Source: Trujillonella endophytica
GTDB taxonomy: Bacteria; Actinomycetota; Actinomycetes; Mycobacteriales; Geodermatophilaceae
Assembly (NCBI RefSeq): GCF_019799905.1
Contig: NZ_JABGCI010000003.1
Coordinates: forward strand, 248,001 to 312,000
DNA length: 64,000 nt
Reading direction: 5' to 3'
In this document: positions 39,458-48,103 of the stretch, one piece after another
Layout of the letters: every line of letters begins with the position of its first letter
Numbering within the stretch: the first letter of the stretch is position 1
Translations under genes and position numbers: made by a program
Notes under the pieces: generated by a model
Database searches by the model: none
What the model was told of the DNA's origin: nothing
Seen by the model: the letters and a program-made list of their open reading frames with translations, nothing else

Positions 39458-40914
39458 GGAAGCAGTCCCTTCAAGTCAGCGAGGCTCTGCAGGATCTCAT
39501 CCTCAAGCTTCTCTAGGTCCGCGATCACCTCATGCGGTAGCCGGTGCTCAAGCTCGTCGTGGGCCACCGCCCTGTACCGGTTGAGTGAGAGGTCGTATCC
39601 CTGGGCGGCGATCTCGGCTCGAGGCACGGAGAAGCTCTTCTCGGTGCGGTCGCGCTCGAGTTCGTGAGCGTCCCGCTCGGGCCAGCGTGCGAGCACTTCG
39701 GAAAGGTCGTTGGCCACCGTCGGAGTGCGCTTGTCGTCAAGACTGAAGCCATCGGCCTGGACGTCGTAGAACCACACGTTCTCAGTGCCGCCGCTGTTAG
39801 TTTTCGTGAAGAACAGAATCGCCGTCGACACGCCGGCATACGGCCTGAAGACCCCGGAGGGTAGCTTGACCACGGCGTCGAGTTTCTGGTCCTCGACCAG
39901 GATCCGGCGCAGGGCCTTGTGCGCCGTCGATGACCCGAACAGCACTCCGTCGGGGACGATGACCGCCGCCCGCCCGCCAGGCTTGAGCAGGCGCAGGAAC
40001 AGCGCGAGGAAAAGAAGCTCGGTCTTCTTCGTCTTGACGACCCGCTGCAGGTCCTTCGACGTTGACTCGTAGTCAAGACTGCCCGCGAACGGCGGGTTCG
40101 CAAGGATCAGGGAGTAGAGCCCTTCCGCACCTGACGCGCCCTCGGAGAGGGAGTCGCGGTAGCGGATGTCCGGCTGCTCAACCCCATGCAAGAGCATGTT
40201 CATGCTGCCGATGCGGAGCATGGTCGAGTCGAAGTCGTATCCGTGAAACATGCTGTGGTGGTAGTGCTGCCGCTGCTGCTCATCCGTCATCACCGAGGGG
40301 TGCTCACGGCGCACGAACTCGGAGGCGGCGACGAGGAAGCCAGCCGTGCCACAGGCCGGATCACAGATCTCGTCCGACGGCTGCGGGGCGGTCATGTCGA
40401 CCATAAGCTGGATGATGTGCCGCGGCGTTCGGAACTGGCCGTTCTGACCGGCGCTGGCGATTTTGCTGAGCATGTACTCGTACAGGTCGCCGTTGGTGTC
40501 GCGGTCCTGCATGGGGACGTCGTCGAGCATGTCGACGACCCGAGAGAGCAGTGCTGGGGTCGGGATGGTGAACCGGGCGTCCTTCATGTGCTCGGAGTAC
40601 GTCGACCCGTCGCCGCCGAGCCGGCGCAGGAACGGGAAGACGCCCTCCCCGATGACTTGGTGCATGACCCCGGGTTCGAAGTCCTTGAACCGCGCCCAAC
40701 GGAGGTCCGCCTCGCCAGGCTGAAAGATCGCATCCTCGATCGGCTTGCCCGTGCGGTTGGCCTTCCGTTCCTTCAGCGTCTGGAGATCGTCGAGCCGACG
40801 GATGAACAGCAGGTACGTGATCTGCTCGATGACCTCGAGGGGATTGGAGATGCCTCCCGACCAGAAGGCGTCCCAGACTCTGTCGATCTTGCTCTTGAGC
40901 TCGCCAGTGATCAC
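39454..40914 (-). CDS. hsdM: Type I restriction enzyme, M (adenine methylase) subunit
   Basis: 486 residues, ATG at 40914. N-terminal HsdM domain (IDRVWDAFWSGGISNPLEVI), SAM motif I ICDPACGTAGFLVAASEF (about 180) and catalytic motif IV LILANPPFAGSL (about 275), marking an N6-adenine gamma-type methylase. It protects host DNA and, with HsdS, forms the M2S methyltransferase. First gene of the operon; the promoter must lie in 40915-41100. Confidence 0.95.
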   Translation of the reverse strand: MITGELKSKIDRVWDAFWSGGISNPLEVIEQITYLLFIRRLDDLQTLKERKANRTGKPIEDAIFQPGEADLRWARFKDFEPGVMHQVIGEGVFPFLRRLGGDGSTYSEHMKDARFTIPTPALLSRVVDMLDDVPMQDRDTNGDLYEYMLSKIASAGQNGQFRTPRHIIQLMVDMTAPQPSDEICDPACGTAGFLVAASEFVRREHPSVMTDEQQRQHYHHSMFHGYDFDSTMLRIGSMNMLLHGVEQPDIRYRDSLSEGASGAEGLYSLILANPPFAGSLDYESTSKDLQRVVKTKKTELLFLALFLRLLKPGGRAAVIVPDGVLFGSSTAHKALRRILVEDQKLDAVVKLPSGVFRPYAGVSTAILFFTKTNSGGTENVWFYDVQADGFSLDDKRTPTVANDLSEVLARWPERDAHELERDRTEKSFSVPRAEIAAQGYDLSLNRYRAVAHDELEHRLPHEVIADLEKLEDEILQSLADLKGLLP

Positions 40915-41396
40915 GCCGGTGCCCCCGTCTTCAGCCCTACCCGCTGCCCTGAGTCACAGAGCTGGTTCGCTGCCTGCCGCAGCACGTCCTCGACCGACAA
41001 CGGTTTGAACCCGTTCTTTCTCGCGCGTGCCCGCACTCGGTACTCCCTCGGTTGTTCAAGCACAGGCACGGTAGCCCGACGGCCGCCGGACAGTGGACAA
41101 CCGGACACGGTCGGTCACGCCAACGAGCGGTTCACCTCCTCTCGGCGTCGGCCTGACCCGACGTGTGTCCTGTCGCGATCGCCATCGGCTTCGGACACCG
41201 GCCCAGTCGAATGCCCCGAGGGACCCCGGCCGGCACGGCTGAGGGCGCGGATCGTCCGCCGCGACCCATTGGCTCGCGAGCGACCGGAGGTGCCGGCATG
41301 TCCGTGCTCCCCTTTCCGCCGTCGACAACGGCCACCGGCCGTGGCCGGCGGATCGCGTTGCGACTGCCTCAGATCAGGCGGTACTCGCCCGCGCCG

Positions 41397-41588
41397 GCAC
41401 CGGCGCCGCCACCAGGGACTGGTGCGCCGGCTGGACCATTCCTCGCCCGTCGCGGCCCTGCTCAACCAGCACGCGCCGTCGACCGCTACGCATACATCGC
41501 CCGAGCCCTCGGCGCCACGCTTGGCGCGCTCGCCGCGACACCCGAGGACGACGCAGCCGGAGTAGCGAAGAGCCCGTTGGTCACGTAG
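41397..41588 (+). pseudogene. Frameshifted C terminus of a second tyrosine integrase
   Basis: One frame gives RRLDHSSPVAALLNQHA and the next gives YAYIARALGATLGALAA. Joined, they match the end of the intact integrase (RRLGHSSPAAALLYQHA ... DIARALDAMLGAI), but the nucleophile Tyr position reads Asn and a frameshift separates the parts. It lies 69 bp from attR, the place expected for the original integrase of the island. The 41,000-41,396 stretch before it shows no clear coding. Confidence 0.75.
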
Positions 41589-41597
41589 TGGTCATGC
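41577..41597. promoter_or_regulatory. Right-end partner of the TGGTCACG motifs
   Basis: TTGGTCACGTAGTGGTCATGC matches the left-end TTGGTCATGTTGTGGTCACGC at 18 of 21 positions in direct orientation. It lies 60 bp inside attR. Confidence 0.5.
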
Positions 41598-41656
41598 GGG
41601 CCCTCTTGAGCCGCCCAACACGCGGCTGACCTGCACATACGAGCCGGGGGGATCCC

Positions 41657-41704
41657 GCCTTCCAAGCTGGCCATGCCGGTTCGATCCCGGTCACCCGCTC
41701 CACG
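41657..41704 (+). repeat. Attachment site, right (attR)
   Basis: Exact 48 bp copy of the 3' part of tRNA-Gly (22192-22239), with no tRNA 5' half in front of it (preceded by GGGGGGATCCC instead of a D arm). It marks the right boundary of the 19.5 kb island. Confidence 0.9.
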
Positions 41705-41870
41705 CGTAGAGGTCCCTCGGCCGGCTGACCGCGTGCCCTCACGGCGTCAGCGATCCTCCACCGTCAGCCTGCCCGCACACGCACACCGGCGCGACGATCG
41801 CCGGCTTGCTTCCCGGGCTGTTCGTGGGGCCAGTAGGACGGATGAGACGGGAGGGGCGGTTGTCGAACCG

Positions 41871-41921
41871 TGCGCACCCCTGGGACGGGTCGGGGCGATG
41901 ACACGAGTGAGACGACGACGT
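41871..41921 (+). repeat. Unassigned ~50 bp dispersed repeat, copy R1
   Basis: Contains GCACCCCTGG, GGGGCGATGACACGAGTGAG and a GACGACG tail, matching copies R2-R4. It lies 160 bp past attR and upstream of the PP2C gene. Otherwise 41705-42052 holds no gene. Confidence 0.6.
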
Positions 41922-42052
41922 GCCTACCGGCCCGCCGCCTCGCACCCGACCACTCGTGCCATGGACGGCAGGCGCCATCGCTCCACCGAGGGGCGCTCGT
42001 GAGACGGAGAACCCGCGATGTCCTTCGCCGTACGTCCCGCTCTCGATGCCGC

Positions 42053-43855
42053 ATGAGGCCAGGCCGGTCCGGGGGGGCGGACTACGCGAAGGTCTTCGAC
42101 GTCGCCCCGACGCCGTTGCTCCTCCTCACCCCGCAGCTCACGGTCGTCCGCGCCAACCAGGCCATGATCGAGGCCACGGGCGCGCTCCTCGTCGGCAGCA
42201 CCGGTCAGCCGTTGCTCCACGTCCTACGGTCCGCGCTCGGCACCGCGCAGGCGGGCAGCCTGCGGCGGCTGCGGGAGTCACTCGAACGCGCGCGTCACGA
42301 GCGCCGTCCGGACACCGTGCCGCTCTTGCGGTATCCCCTCCCGACCGGCGACGGCGGCCAACGGGAGCGGTACTGGAGTCACTGGACGGTGCCCGTGCTC
42401 GGAGACCGGGGCGAGGTCGTCCTGCTCCTGCACCGTGCCGTGGACATCACCGACCACGTCAGCGACCGGGACGCGGCCGGGCAGCCCGCACCCGGCACAG
42501 TCCCCCTTGCCGCGCGGGCGGAGCGGGCCGAGACGGATCTGCTCGTCCGCACCCACGAACTGGAACGGGCCAACGCGGAGCTCCGGGCCACCACCGACCG
42601 CGAACGGCGCACAGCGCAGCAACTCGCAGGCCTCGCCGCCACGGTCACCGCGCTGTCCGTGGCCGAGAGCCGGTCGGAACTGCTCCGCCAGATGTTCCGC
42701 CAGGCTCTCGAGGCGCTGGGCGCCGACGTGCTGGCCGTGGCCCTGCTGGAGCCGGGTGGGAGCCACCTGGCCGTCGTGGACTCCCGCGGCGGGCCGGACA
42801 GCGCCGGGCAGCGACTGCCCCTCCTCTCGCCGGTTCCGATGGCCGCGGCCGCGGCGGGTCGAGCCCTCTACGAGCGGGACGCAGGCGAGGACCGCCCCAC
42901 TGCGCCACTCCCGGGACTGCGCGCCTGGGCGGCCCTGCCGCTGCGCATCGGCCGACGCCCGCTCGGTTCGCTCACCGTCGGCTGGGAGGAGCCCCGGTCC
43001 CTCGACGACGACGAGCGCCGTGTCCTCGACGCCTTCGCCGCGCAGTGCTCCCAGGCGGTCAACCGGGTGGCCCGCCGGGAAACGGAACGCCGGCAGGCGA
43101 GGGCCACGCGCAGCCTCGCCGAGAGCCTCCAGCGATCCCTGCTGACCGATCCGCCGGAGCGGGAGCATCTCGACATCGCCGTCCGCTACCGACCCGCGGC
43201 ACAGGAGGTCCAGATCGGCGGCGACTGGTACGACGCGTTCGTCTCCCCGGGAGGTGGCACGACGCTCGTGGTGGGTGACGTCACCGGTCACGACTGGACG
43301 GCAGCGGCTGTGGCGGGACAGCTGCGGAACATGCTCCGTGGCATCGCCTCGGCACTCGACCACCGCGATCCCGACCAGGTGCTCAGTGCGCTGGACCGCG
43401 CGCTGAGCGAGACGGGGATCGCGACCTTGGCCACGGCACTCGTGGCCCGGGTGGAGGAGCCGCCGGCGGCTGTGCCGGGGGCCGCTCGCGTCCTGCGCTG
43501 GTCCAACGCCGGTCACCCGCCCCCGCTCCTGCTCGAGGCCGACGGGACCGCGAGCCTGCTGGAGCGGCCGGCGAACATGCTCCTCGGCGTGGCACCGGAC
43601 ACCCCGCGGCGCCACCACACCGTCGTCCTGAGGCCCGGCGCCACCGTCGTCCTCTACACGGACGGACTGGTCGAGCACCGCGACGCCACGCTCGACGACG
43701 GCTTCGCACGACTGCTCGCGGTCGCTCCGGACCTGGCCGCTCGGCCGGTGCGCGAGCTCTGCGACGAGATCCTCGACCGCATGGCACCGGACCTCACCGA
43801 TGACATCGCGCTCCTCGCCCTGCGGGTCCGGGACGTCGGGCCGCCCGGCACGTGA
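42053..43855 (+). CDS. PAS-GAF-PP2C (SpoIIE-type) serine phosphatase
   Basis: 600 residues, ATG at 42053; a longer open frame back to 41870 crosses repeat R1. Domains: PAS-like (8-120: VFDVAPTPLLLLTPQLTVVR), a short coiled coil (TDLLVRTHELERANAELRAT), GAF (185-345), and PP2C/SpoIIE phosphatase (375-595) with metal-binding QIGGDWYDAF, VVGDVTGHDWTAAA, SNAGHPPPLLL and VVLYTDGLVEHRD. Such proteins (RsbU/RsbP type) dephosphorylate anti-sigma antagonists in stress signalling. No kinase or antagonist gene is adjacent. It ends 9 bp from the convergent dehydrogenase gene. Confidence 0.88.
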   Translation: MRPGRSGGADYAKVFDVAPTPLLLLTPQLTVVRANQAMIEATGALLVGSTGQPLLHVLRSALGTAQAGSLRRLRESLERARHERRPDTVPLLRYPLPTGDGGQRERYWSHWTVPVLGDRGEVVLLLHRAVDITDHVSDRDAAGQPAPGTVPLAARAERAETDLLVRTHELERANAELRATTDRERRTAQQLAGLAATVTALSVAESRSELLRQMFRQALEALGADVLAVALLEPGGSHLAVVDSRGGPDSAGQRLPLLSPVPMAAAAAGRALYERDAGEDRPTAPLPGLRAWAALPLRIGRRPLGSLTVGWEEPRSLDDDERRVLDAFAAQCSQAVNRVARRETERRQARATRSLAESLQRSLLTDPPEREHLDIAVRYRPAAQEVQIGGDWYDAFVSPGGGTTLVVGDVTGHDWTAAAVAGQLRNMLRGIASALDHRDPDQVLSALDRALSETGIATLATALVARVEEPPAAVPGAARVLRWSNAGHPPPLLLEADGTASLLERPANMLLGVAPDTPRRHHTVVLRPGATVVLYTDGLVEHRDATLDDGFARLLAVAPDLAARPVRELCDEILDRMAPDLTDDIALLALRVRDVGPPGT

Positions 43856-43864
43856 GCCGGTCCC

Positions 43865-45811
43865 CTACTGGCTGGCCGTGGCCGTCACCGTGGGCGCCGC
43901 CACCGCCGGTGCCTCCTCGAACTGCTCGACGGCCGGTCCGGTGTGCGCCGGCATCATCGGACCGTCGCCCGCCGGGTCGAGGACGTCCTCCTCGAACCAT
44001 GCGTGCCGGCCGTCGAGCACCTGCTGCGCGGTCCTGTACTGAGCGGCGTCGTCGTTGGCCCACAGCTCCGAGAACAGCCGGTCGGCCCGACGGCGGGCCT
44101 GACCGCAGAACAGGTCCGCCAGTTCGATGGCCTCCTGACGGCGGTCGGGCCGCTCGCGCCCGATGGTGTCCGCGTAGACGCACGCACAGGCGATCGCATA
44201 GAGCTCGGCGCCGATGTCGACGAGGCGGCCGAGCAGGTGGCCCTTCTGCTCGAGGCGTGCCTGGTAGCGGCCCATCGCGTAGAAGGTCGAGCGGGCCAGC
44301 TTGCGCGAGTGGCGTTCGGCGTAGCGCAGGTGCTTGGCGAGGTTGCCGAACCGGGAGAAGGAGCCGGGCCGCTGGCCGGCGCCCACGGTCAGCGTCGGGA
44401 ACCACTTCACGTAGAACCCGCCGGCCTTGACGGCGGCCCGTGCCTTGTCGGCCGGACCTGCGTCCCCCAGCACCAGGTCGCCGGCCACCTTGAGGTGCTC
44501 GTCGACGGCCTCCCGGGCGATCAGCAGATGCATGATCTCCGTGGACCCCTCGAAGATGCGGTTGATGCGCATGTCGCGCAGCATCTGCTCGGCCGGCACC
44601 GGCTTCTCTCCCCGTCGGGCGAGCGATTCCGCGGTCTCGTAGGCGCGGCCGCCACGGATCTGGACCATCTCGTCCACCGCGGTCCAGCCCAGCTCCGAGG
44701 CGTAGAGCTTGGCGAGGGCGGCCTCGATGCGGATGTCGTTGCGCTTGTCGTCGGCCAGGCGGCTGGACACGTCGAGCACCGCCTCGAGGCCGAACGCCGT
44801 GCCCGCCAACCACGCGAGCTTCTGCGCGATCGGATCGTGCTCGCCGATGGGCCGGCCCCACTGCTTCCGTTCGGCCGACCACTCGCGTGCGATCTTCAGC
44901 GAGTACTTCACCGCCGACGAGCAGAACGCCGGCAGCGACAGGCGGCCGGTGTTGAGTGTGGTGAGCGCTATCCGCAGGCCCTTGCCTTCTCCGCCGATGA
45001 TGTCCTCCCTGGGGACGAAGACGTCGTGGAAGCGCGTCACGGAGTTCTCGATGCCCTTCAGCCCCATGAACTCGTTGCGGTGCTCGACCGTGATGCCAGC
45101 GCGGTCGTACGGGCAGAGGAACGCGGTGATGCCGCCCCTGTGGCCCTCGGACTTCGGGACGACGGCCATGATCACGACCACGTCGGCGATGGCGCCGTTG
45201 GTGGCCCACAGCTTCGTGCCGGTGATCCGGTAGCCGCTGCCGTCGTCGGTCGGGACCGCAGTGGTGCTCATGCGCGCCGGGTCCGATCCGACGTCCGGTT
45301 CGGTCAGCAGGAATGCCGAGATGTGGTCACGGGCGAGCCGAGGCAGCCACTCCCGTTTCTGCTCCTCGGAGCCGAACAGCCGCAGCGGCTCGGGAAGGCC
45401 GATCGACTGGTGCGCGGACAGCAGCGTCGAGAGCGACGAGTGCACGGTGCCGGCAAGGGCCAGGGCCCTGTTGTAGTAGACCTGGCTCAGGCCGAGCCCC
45501 CCGTACTCCTCCGGGATCTTCATGCCGAGCGCGCCCAGCTCCTTGAGGCCCTGGAGAACGCTCTCCGGGATCTTCGCCACGCGCTCGATCTGCCGCGGGT
45601 CGACGTGGTCGGTGAGGAACGCGCGGAGACGTTCGAGGAACAGCTCGCCCTTCTGCACCGCGGCCGGGTCGAGCTCCGGTTGCGGGTGGATCAGCTCGAG
45701 GCGGAAGTTGCCGAGGAAGAGCTCCTTGCCGAACGACGGCTTGGCCCATTCGGTCTCGCGGCCGGCCTCGGCGACCTGCTTCGACTGCTCGTACGACGGA
45801 TGCGACGACAT
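43865..45811 (-). CDS. Acyl-CoA dehydrogenase, FadE10-like
   Basis: 648 residues, much longer than ordinary acyl-CoA dehydrogenases (about 400) and closely resembling mycobacterial FadE10. N terminus WAKPSFGKELFLGNFRLELI; dehydrogenase core with VHSSLSTLLSAHQSIGLPEP, SAFLLTEPDVGSDPARMSTT and FMGLKGIENSVTRFHDVFVP; FAD-contact RINRIFEGSTEIMHLLIARE near 430; then a helical C-terminal extension (455-610) with HSRKLARSTFYAMGRYQARL. The natural substrate is unknown; I do not see the usual catalytic Glu context, which has also been questioned for FadE10. ATG at 45811. Confidence 0.9.
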   Translation of the reverse strand: MSSHPSYEQSKQVAEAGRETEWAKPSFGKELFLGNFRLELIHPQPELDPAAVQKGELFLERLRAFLTDHVDPRQIERVAKIPESVLQGLKELGALGMKIPEEYGGLGLSQVYYNRALALAGTVHSSLSTLLSAHQSIGLPEPLRLFGSEEQKREWLPRLARDHISAFLLTEPDVGSDPARMSTTAVPTDDGSGYRITGTKLWATNGAIADVVVIMAVVPKSEGHRGGITAFLCPYDRAGITVEHRNEFMGLKGIENSVTRFHDVFVPREDIIGGEGKGLRIALTTLNTGRLSLPAFCSSAVKYSLKIAREWSAERKQWGRPIGEHDPIAQKLAWLAGTAFGLEAVLDVSSRLADDKRNDIRIEAALAKLYASELGWTAVDEMVQIRGGRAYETAESLARRGEKPVPAEQMLRDMRINRIFEGSTEIMHLLIAREAVDEHLKVAGDLVLGDAGPADKARAAVKAGGFYVKWFPTLTVGAGQRPGSFSRFGNLAKHLRYAERHSRKLARSTFYAMGRYQARLEQKGHLLGRLVDIGAELYAIACACVYADTIGRERPDRRQEAIELADLFCGQARRRADRLFSELWANDDAAQYRTAQQVLDGRHAWFEEDVLDPAGDGPMMPAHTGPAVEQFEEAPAVAAPTVTATASQ

Positions 45812-45984
45812 ACGACACCATCACCCGCAGGCCTCCGTGACACAACGGGTCTCGACGCCGTCGGGCGTGGCCAGATGGGTCACAACCGTCGTCGAACCGC
45901 CTGCGGTCAGGTTGCGACCCGTCGCCCGGCGCCCACCGGAGGAGCTGCTTGACCACAGCTGGTCGGCTGACCAGGATTCAGGTC

Positions 45985-46260
45985 ATGACGACACAGTCGC
46001 TCGCGGCAGTGAAGGCGCACTTCAGCCAGGTCATCGACGAGGTCTCCAGTACCCACCAGCGCGTCACGGTCACGAAGAACGGCAGCCCGGTCGCCGTCAT
46101 CCTCGCCGTCGAGGACTACGAGTCCCTGATGGAGACCCTCGAGATCCTGTCCGATCCCCGGGCCCGGTCGGACATCCGCGAGGCGGAGGTCGAGATGGCC
46201 GGCGGCGAGGCCTATGACGAGGCCCAGGTGCGGGCGGCGCTCGCCGCTCGTCGTAGGTGA
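45985..46260 (+). CDS. Phd/YefM (RelB-like) antitoxin
   Basis: 91 residues from the ATG at 45985. N-terminal DNA-binding part TQSLAAVKAHFSQVIDEVSS, then RVTVTKNGSPVAVILAVEDY, the Phd/YefM signature, and a charged C-terminal tail that would wrap the toxin. Its stop overlaps the toxin start by 4 bp (GTGA). The antitoxin should repress its own operon; the promoter lies in the 173 bp between it and the divergent dehydrogenase gene. Confidence 0.9.
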   Translation: MTTQSLAAVKAHFSQVIDEVSSTHQRVTVTKNGSPVAVILAVEDYESLMETLEILSDPRARSDIREAEVEMAGGEAYDEAQVRAALAARRR

Positions 46261-46532
46261 CCGGTCCACGGAACTACACCGTCGTCCTGTCGGCGGCCGC
46301 CACACGGGCCATCGAGCGCGACCTCCCCGAGCCGGTGGCCGTTGCGGTCGTCGACTTCCTGTACGGCCCGCTGGCCTCCGACCCGTACCGCGTCGGCAAG
46401 CCGCTGCGCTGCCAGCTCGAGGGCTACTGGTCCGCGCGACGAGGCCAGTACCGCGTCATCTACTCCATCCACGACGACGAGGTGCTCGTCCGAGTCGTGC
46501 GCAGCTCGCACCGCGCCGACGCCTACGCGTGA
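46257..46532 (+). CDS. RelE/ParE-family toxin
   Basis: 91 residues, GTG at 46257, coupled to the antitoxin. RelE fold: NYTVVLSAAATRAIERDLPE, then DPYRVGKPLRCQLEGYWSAR and GQYRVIYSIHDDEVLVRVV, with the conserved basic Arg/Tyr residues of ribosome-dependent mRNA interferases. Length and order fit RelBE-type modules. Confidence 0.9.
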   Translation: MTGPRNYTVVLSAAATRAIERDLPEPVAVAVVDFLYGPLASDPYRVGKPLRCQLEGYWSARRGQYRVIYSIHDDEVLVRVVRSSHRADAYA

Positions 46533-46894
46533 CGAAGCCGGTCACGCCGATGGCGGTCCTCTGGGTCCGACGGCAGCCCCCAGAGGTCGAGGAGACGCTG
46601 CGGCCGCGGCAAGGGGAGCGCTACAGGCAACTGCTCGAGCTCGGACAGCGGCTCAGGCGTGAGTGCGCGGTGCCAGCGGACATCGGCCTCGGCGCCTTCG
46701 CGGACATGTTCTCGGGCCTCATGCCCATCGGCACCCACCGGAACCTCGTCATCGATCGAGGCTGGCCGCTCGACCGGAACAGCCCGCCGGGTGCCGAGTA
46801 CGCCTGTCGATCGGCGCTGACAAGTAGGGCGGCCCACAGAACACCCGCGATCGTTCGACGGCCCTGGTCCCCGACGACGACGGCAGGACGCTGA
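46529..46894 (+). CDS. Possible third gene of the toxin-antitoxin operon
   Basis: 121 residues from a GTG at 46529 that overlaps the toxin TGA (GTGA), as at the previous junction. The first 90 residues look protein-like (VEETLRPRQGERYRQLLELG, ADIGLGAFADMFSGLMPIGT); the last 30 are Arg/Ser/Thr-rich and look like read-through. No family recognised. Could be an intact small gene or a fragment with a lost 3' end. Confidence 0.35.
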   Translation: MTKPVTPMAVLWVRRQPPEVEETLRPRQGERYRQLLELGQRLRRECAVPADIGLGAFADMFSGLMPIGTHRNLVIDRGWPLDRNSPPGAEYACRSALTSRAAHRTPAIVRRPWSPTTTAGR

Positions 46895-47113
46895 TCGACC
46901 GGTCGACGAGACGCTGGCGGGGTGGTGCCGCCCGAACGGTCTCCGCCGGATGGAGAGGGAGACGTCCGGTCCCCCTGGGCCTGCGGCGCGGCCCAGCCGC
47001 CGGCGTCCTCACTGGCTCCGGGCGCCCGCGGGCGCGGCGGTCATGGCGAGGCGGCCGCGCCGCCTGGGCTCGTCCCCCGGGTCATGGGGGGAGGCCCCAG
47101 GAAGGTGTGGGCT

Positions 47114-47166
47114 GGCGCGGCCGTCTCATCCCCGTCATCGCCCGAGGACCGCGCGGGGGTGCGCGT
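47114..47166 (-). repeat. Unassigned ~50 bp dispersed repeat, copy R4
   Basis: On the minus strand it reads GCGCACCCCCGCGCGGTCC, GGGCGATGACGGGGATGAGA, CGGCCGCGCC, aligned with R1-R3. It is the only feature I see in the gene-free stretch 46895-47415. Confidence 0.5.
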
Positions 47167-47415
47167 CGGACCGGGATGGCGCGGATGTGTGCGGCCTCGT
47201 CGGCGGTCGCCGCGCCGGCGTGTGGCCGCGTCGACTCGGGCGGCCACCCCAGGGCTGGGGCCGGTGGGGCCCGTGGTGCCCGCGGGGGAGGGCAGCGACT
47301 TGCTCGGCGGCCGACGCACCCCTCCGTCCCCATCGGGCGATGACGTGGATGTGACCACTACGACGAAGGCCAGTGCCCCGGATCGGCACAGTCGAGCGGC
47401 TGCACGGAGGCGACC

Positions 47416-47574
47416 GTGAACCTGCGGAAGGTCATCACATGGCTGGCGGCCGCCTTGGTCGTGCTCTACGTGGTCCAGTCCCCGGACGACGCTGCGCACG
47501 TGGTCCGGAACGCCGGCGACGGCCTCGCCGTCCTGGCGTCGTCACTGGCCTCGTTCGTCGGCTCGCTGAGCTAG
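47416..47574 (+). CDS. Small single-pass membrane protein
   Basis: 52 residues, GTG at 47416 with GGAGG 6 bases upstream. VNLRKVITWLAAALVVLYVV is an N-terminal membrane anchor, then QSPDDAAHVVRNAGDGLAV and a hydrophobic end. This matches a small uncharacterised protein type common in actinobacteria (start, one helix, ~NPD/SPD turn, amphipathic C terminus). Function unknown. Confidence 0.6.
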   Translation: MNLRKVITWLAAALVVLYVVQSPDDAAHVVRNAGDGLAVLASSLASFVGSLS

Positions 47575-47703
47575 CCGCGCTGGGTCCTGCCGGCGGTCCT
47601 GCGCGGTCGCTGCGGTGCACGGACCCGTTCCGGGCGACGACCGGGCTGCCGGGCGCAGGGCCCGGAGCCCCGCCCATGACGACCCTCACTGGAAGGACCT
47701 CTG

Positions 47704-47868
47704 ATGTCCTGCTCGCACTGCGGCACAGCCCACCAGTCCGGCCGATCCTGCATCCGCTGCGGCACGAAGCTGCTCCCGGCCATCCCGGTCCGGGGACGTC
47801 GCCCACCCGCCGCTCGGCCGCCACGGGCGGACGAGTCCGCAGTCCAGAGCTCCGGAGGAACACGATGA
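47704..47868 (+). CDS. Small zinc-ribbon protein
   Basis: 54 residues, ATG at 47704 with GGAAGGA upstream. Two CxxC pairs (CSHCGTAHQSGRSCIRCG) form a rubredoxin-like zinc ribbon, followed by an Arg/Pro-rich tail. Its TGA overlaps the ATG of the next small gene (ATGA). Role unknown; a nucleic-acid or protein-binding adaptor is possible. Confidence 0.55.
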   Translation: MSCSHCGTAHQSGRSCIRCGTKLLPAIPVRGRRPPAARPPRADESAVQSSGGTR

Positions 47869-48056
47869 CCGCGGAGCGGCCGGGCGGTCCTCCCGTCCCG
47901 CAGGCCGAGCCCGTCGAGCAGACGGCCAGTGACGGCACGGCGGCGGCGCGGCCTGCCGCTATCCAGCGCTTGTACGACACCGCTCTGGAGCGGGCGGCCG
48001 TCGATGGTTCGCCTGCCTCCCAGCGCTACCTGTCCGTCCTGCTCGCAGCGTGCTGA
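47865..48056 (+). CDS. Small hypothetical protein
   Basis: 63 residues, ATG at 47865, coupled to the zinc-ribbon gene by a 4 bp overlap with GGAGGAA upstream. N-terminal Pro/Glu-rich part, then AAIQRLYDTALERAAVDGSP and SQRYLSVLLAAC, a likely amphipathic helix. Not recognised. Confidence 0.45.
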   Translation: MTAERPGGPPVPQAEPVEQTASDGTAAARPAAIQRLYDTALERAAVDGSPASQRYLSVLLAAC

Positions 48057-48103
48057 TGCATCCGGTGGACGAGACACGCGTGAACGACATCGAGGAGCCT
48101 GCA

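Noticed and set aside
41657..41704. Second tRNA-Gly gene
   Set aside because: Only the 3' part of the tRNA is present; acceptor 5' strand and D arm are missing, so it is an attachment repeat.
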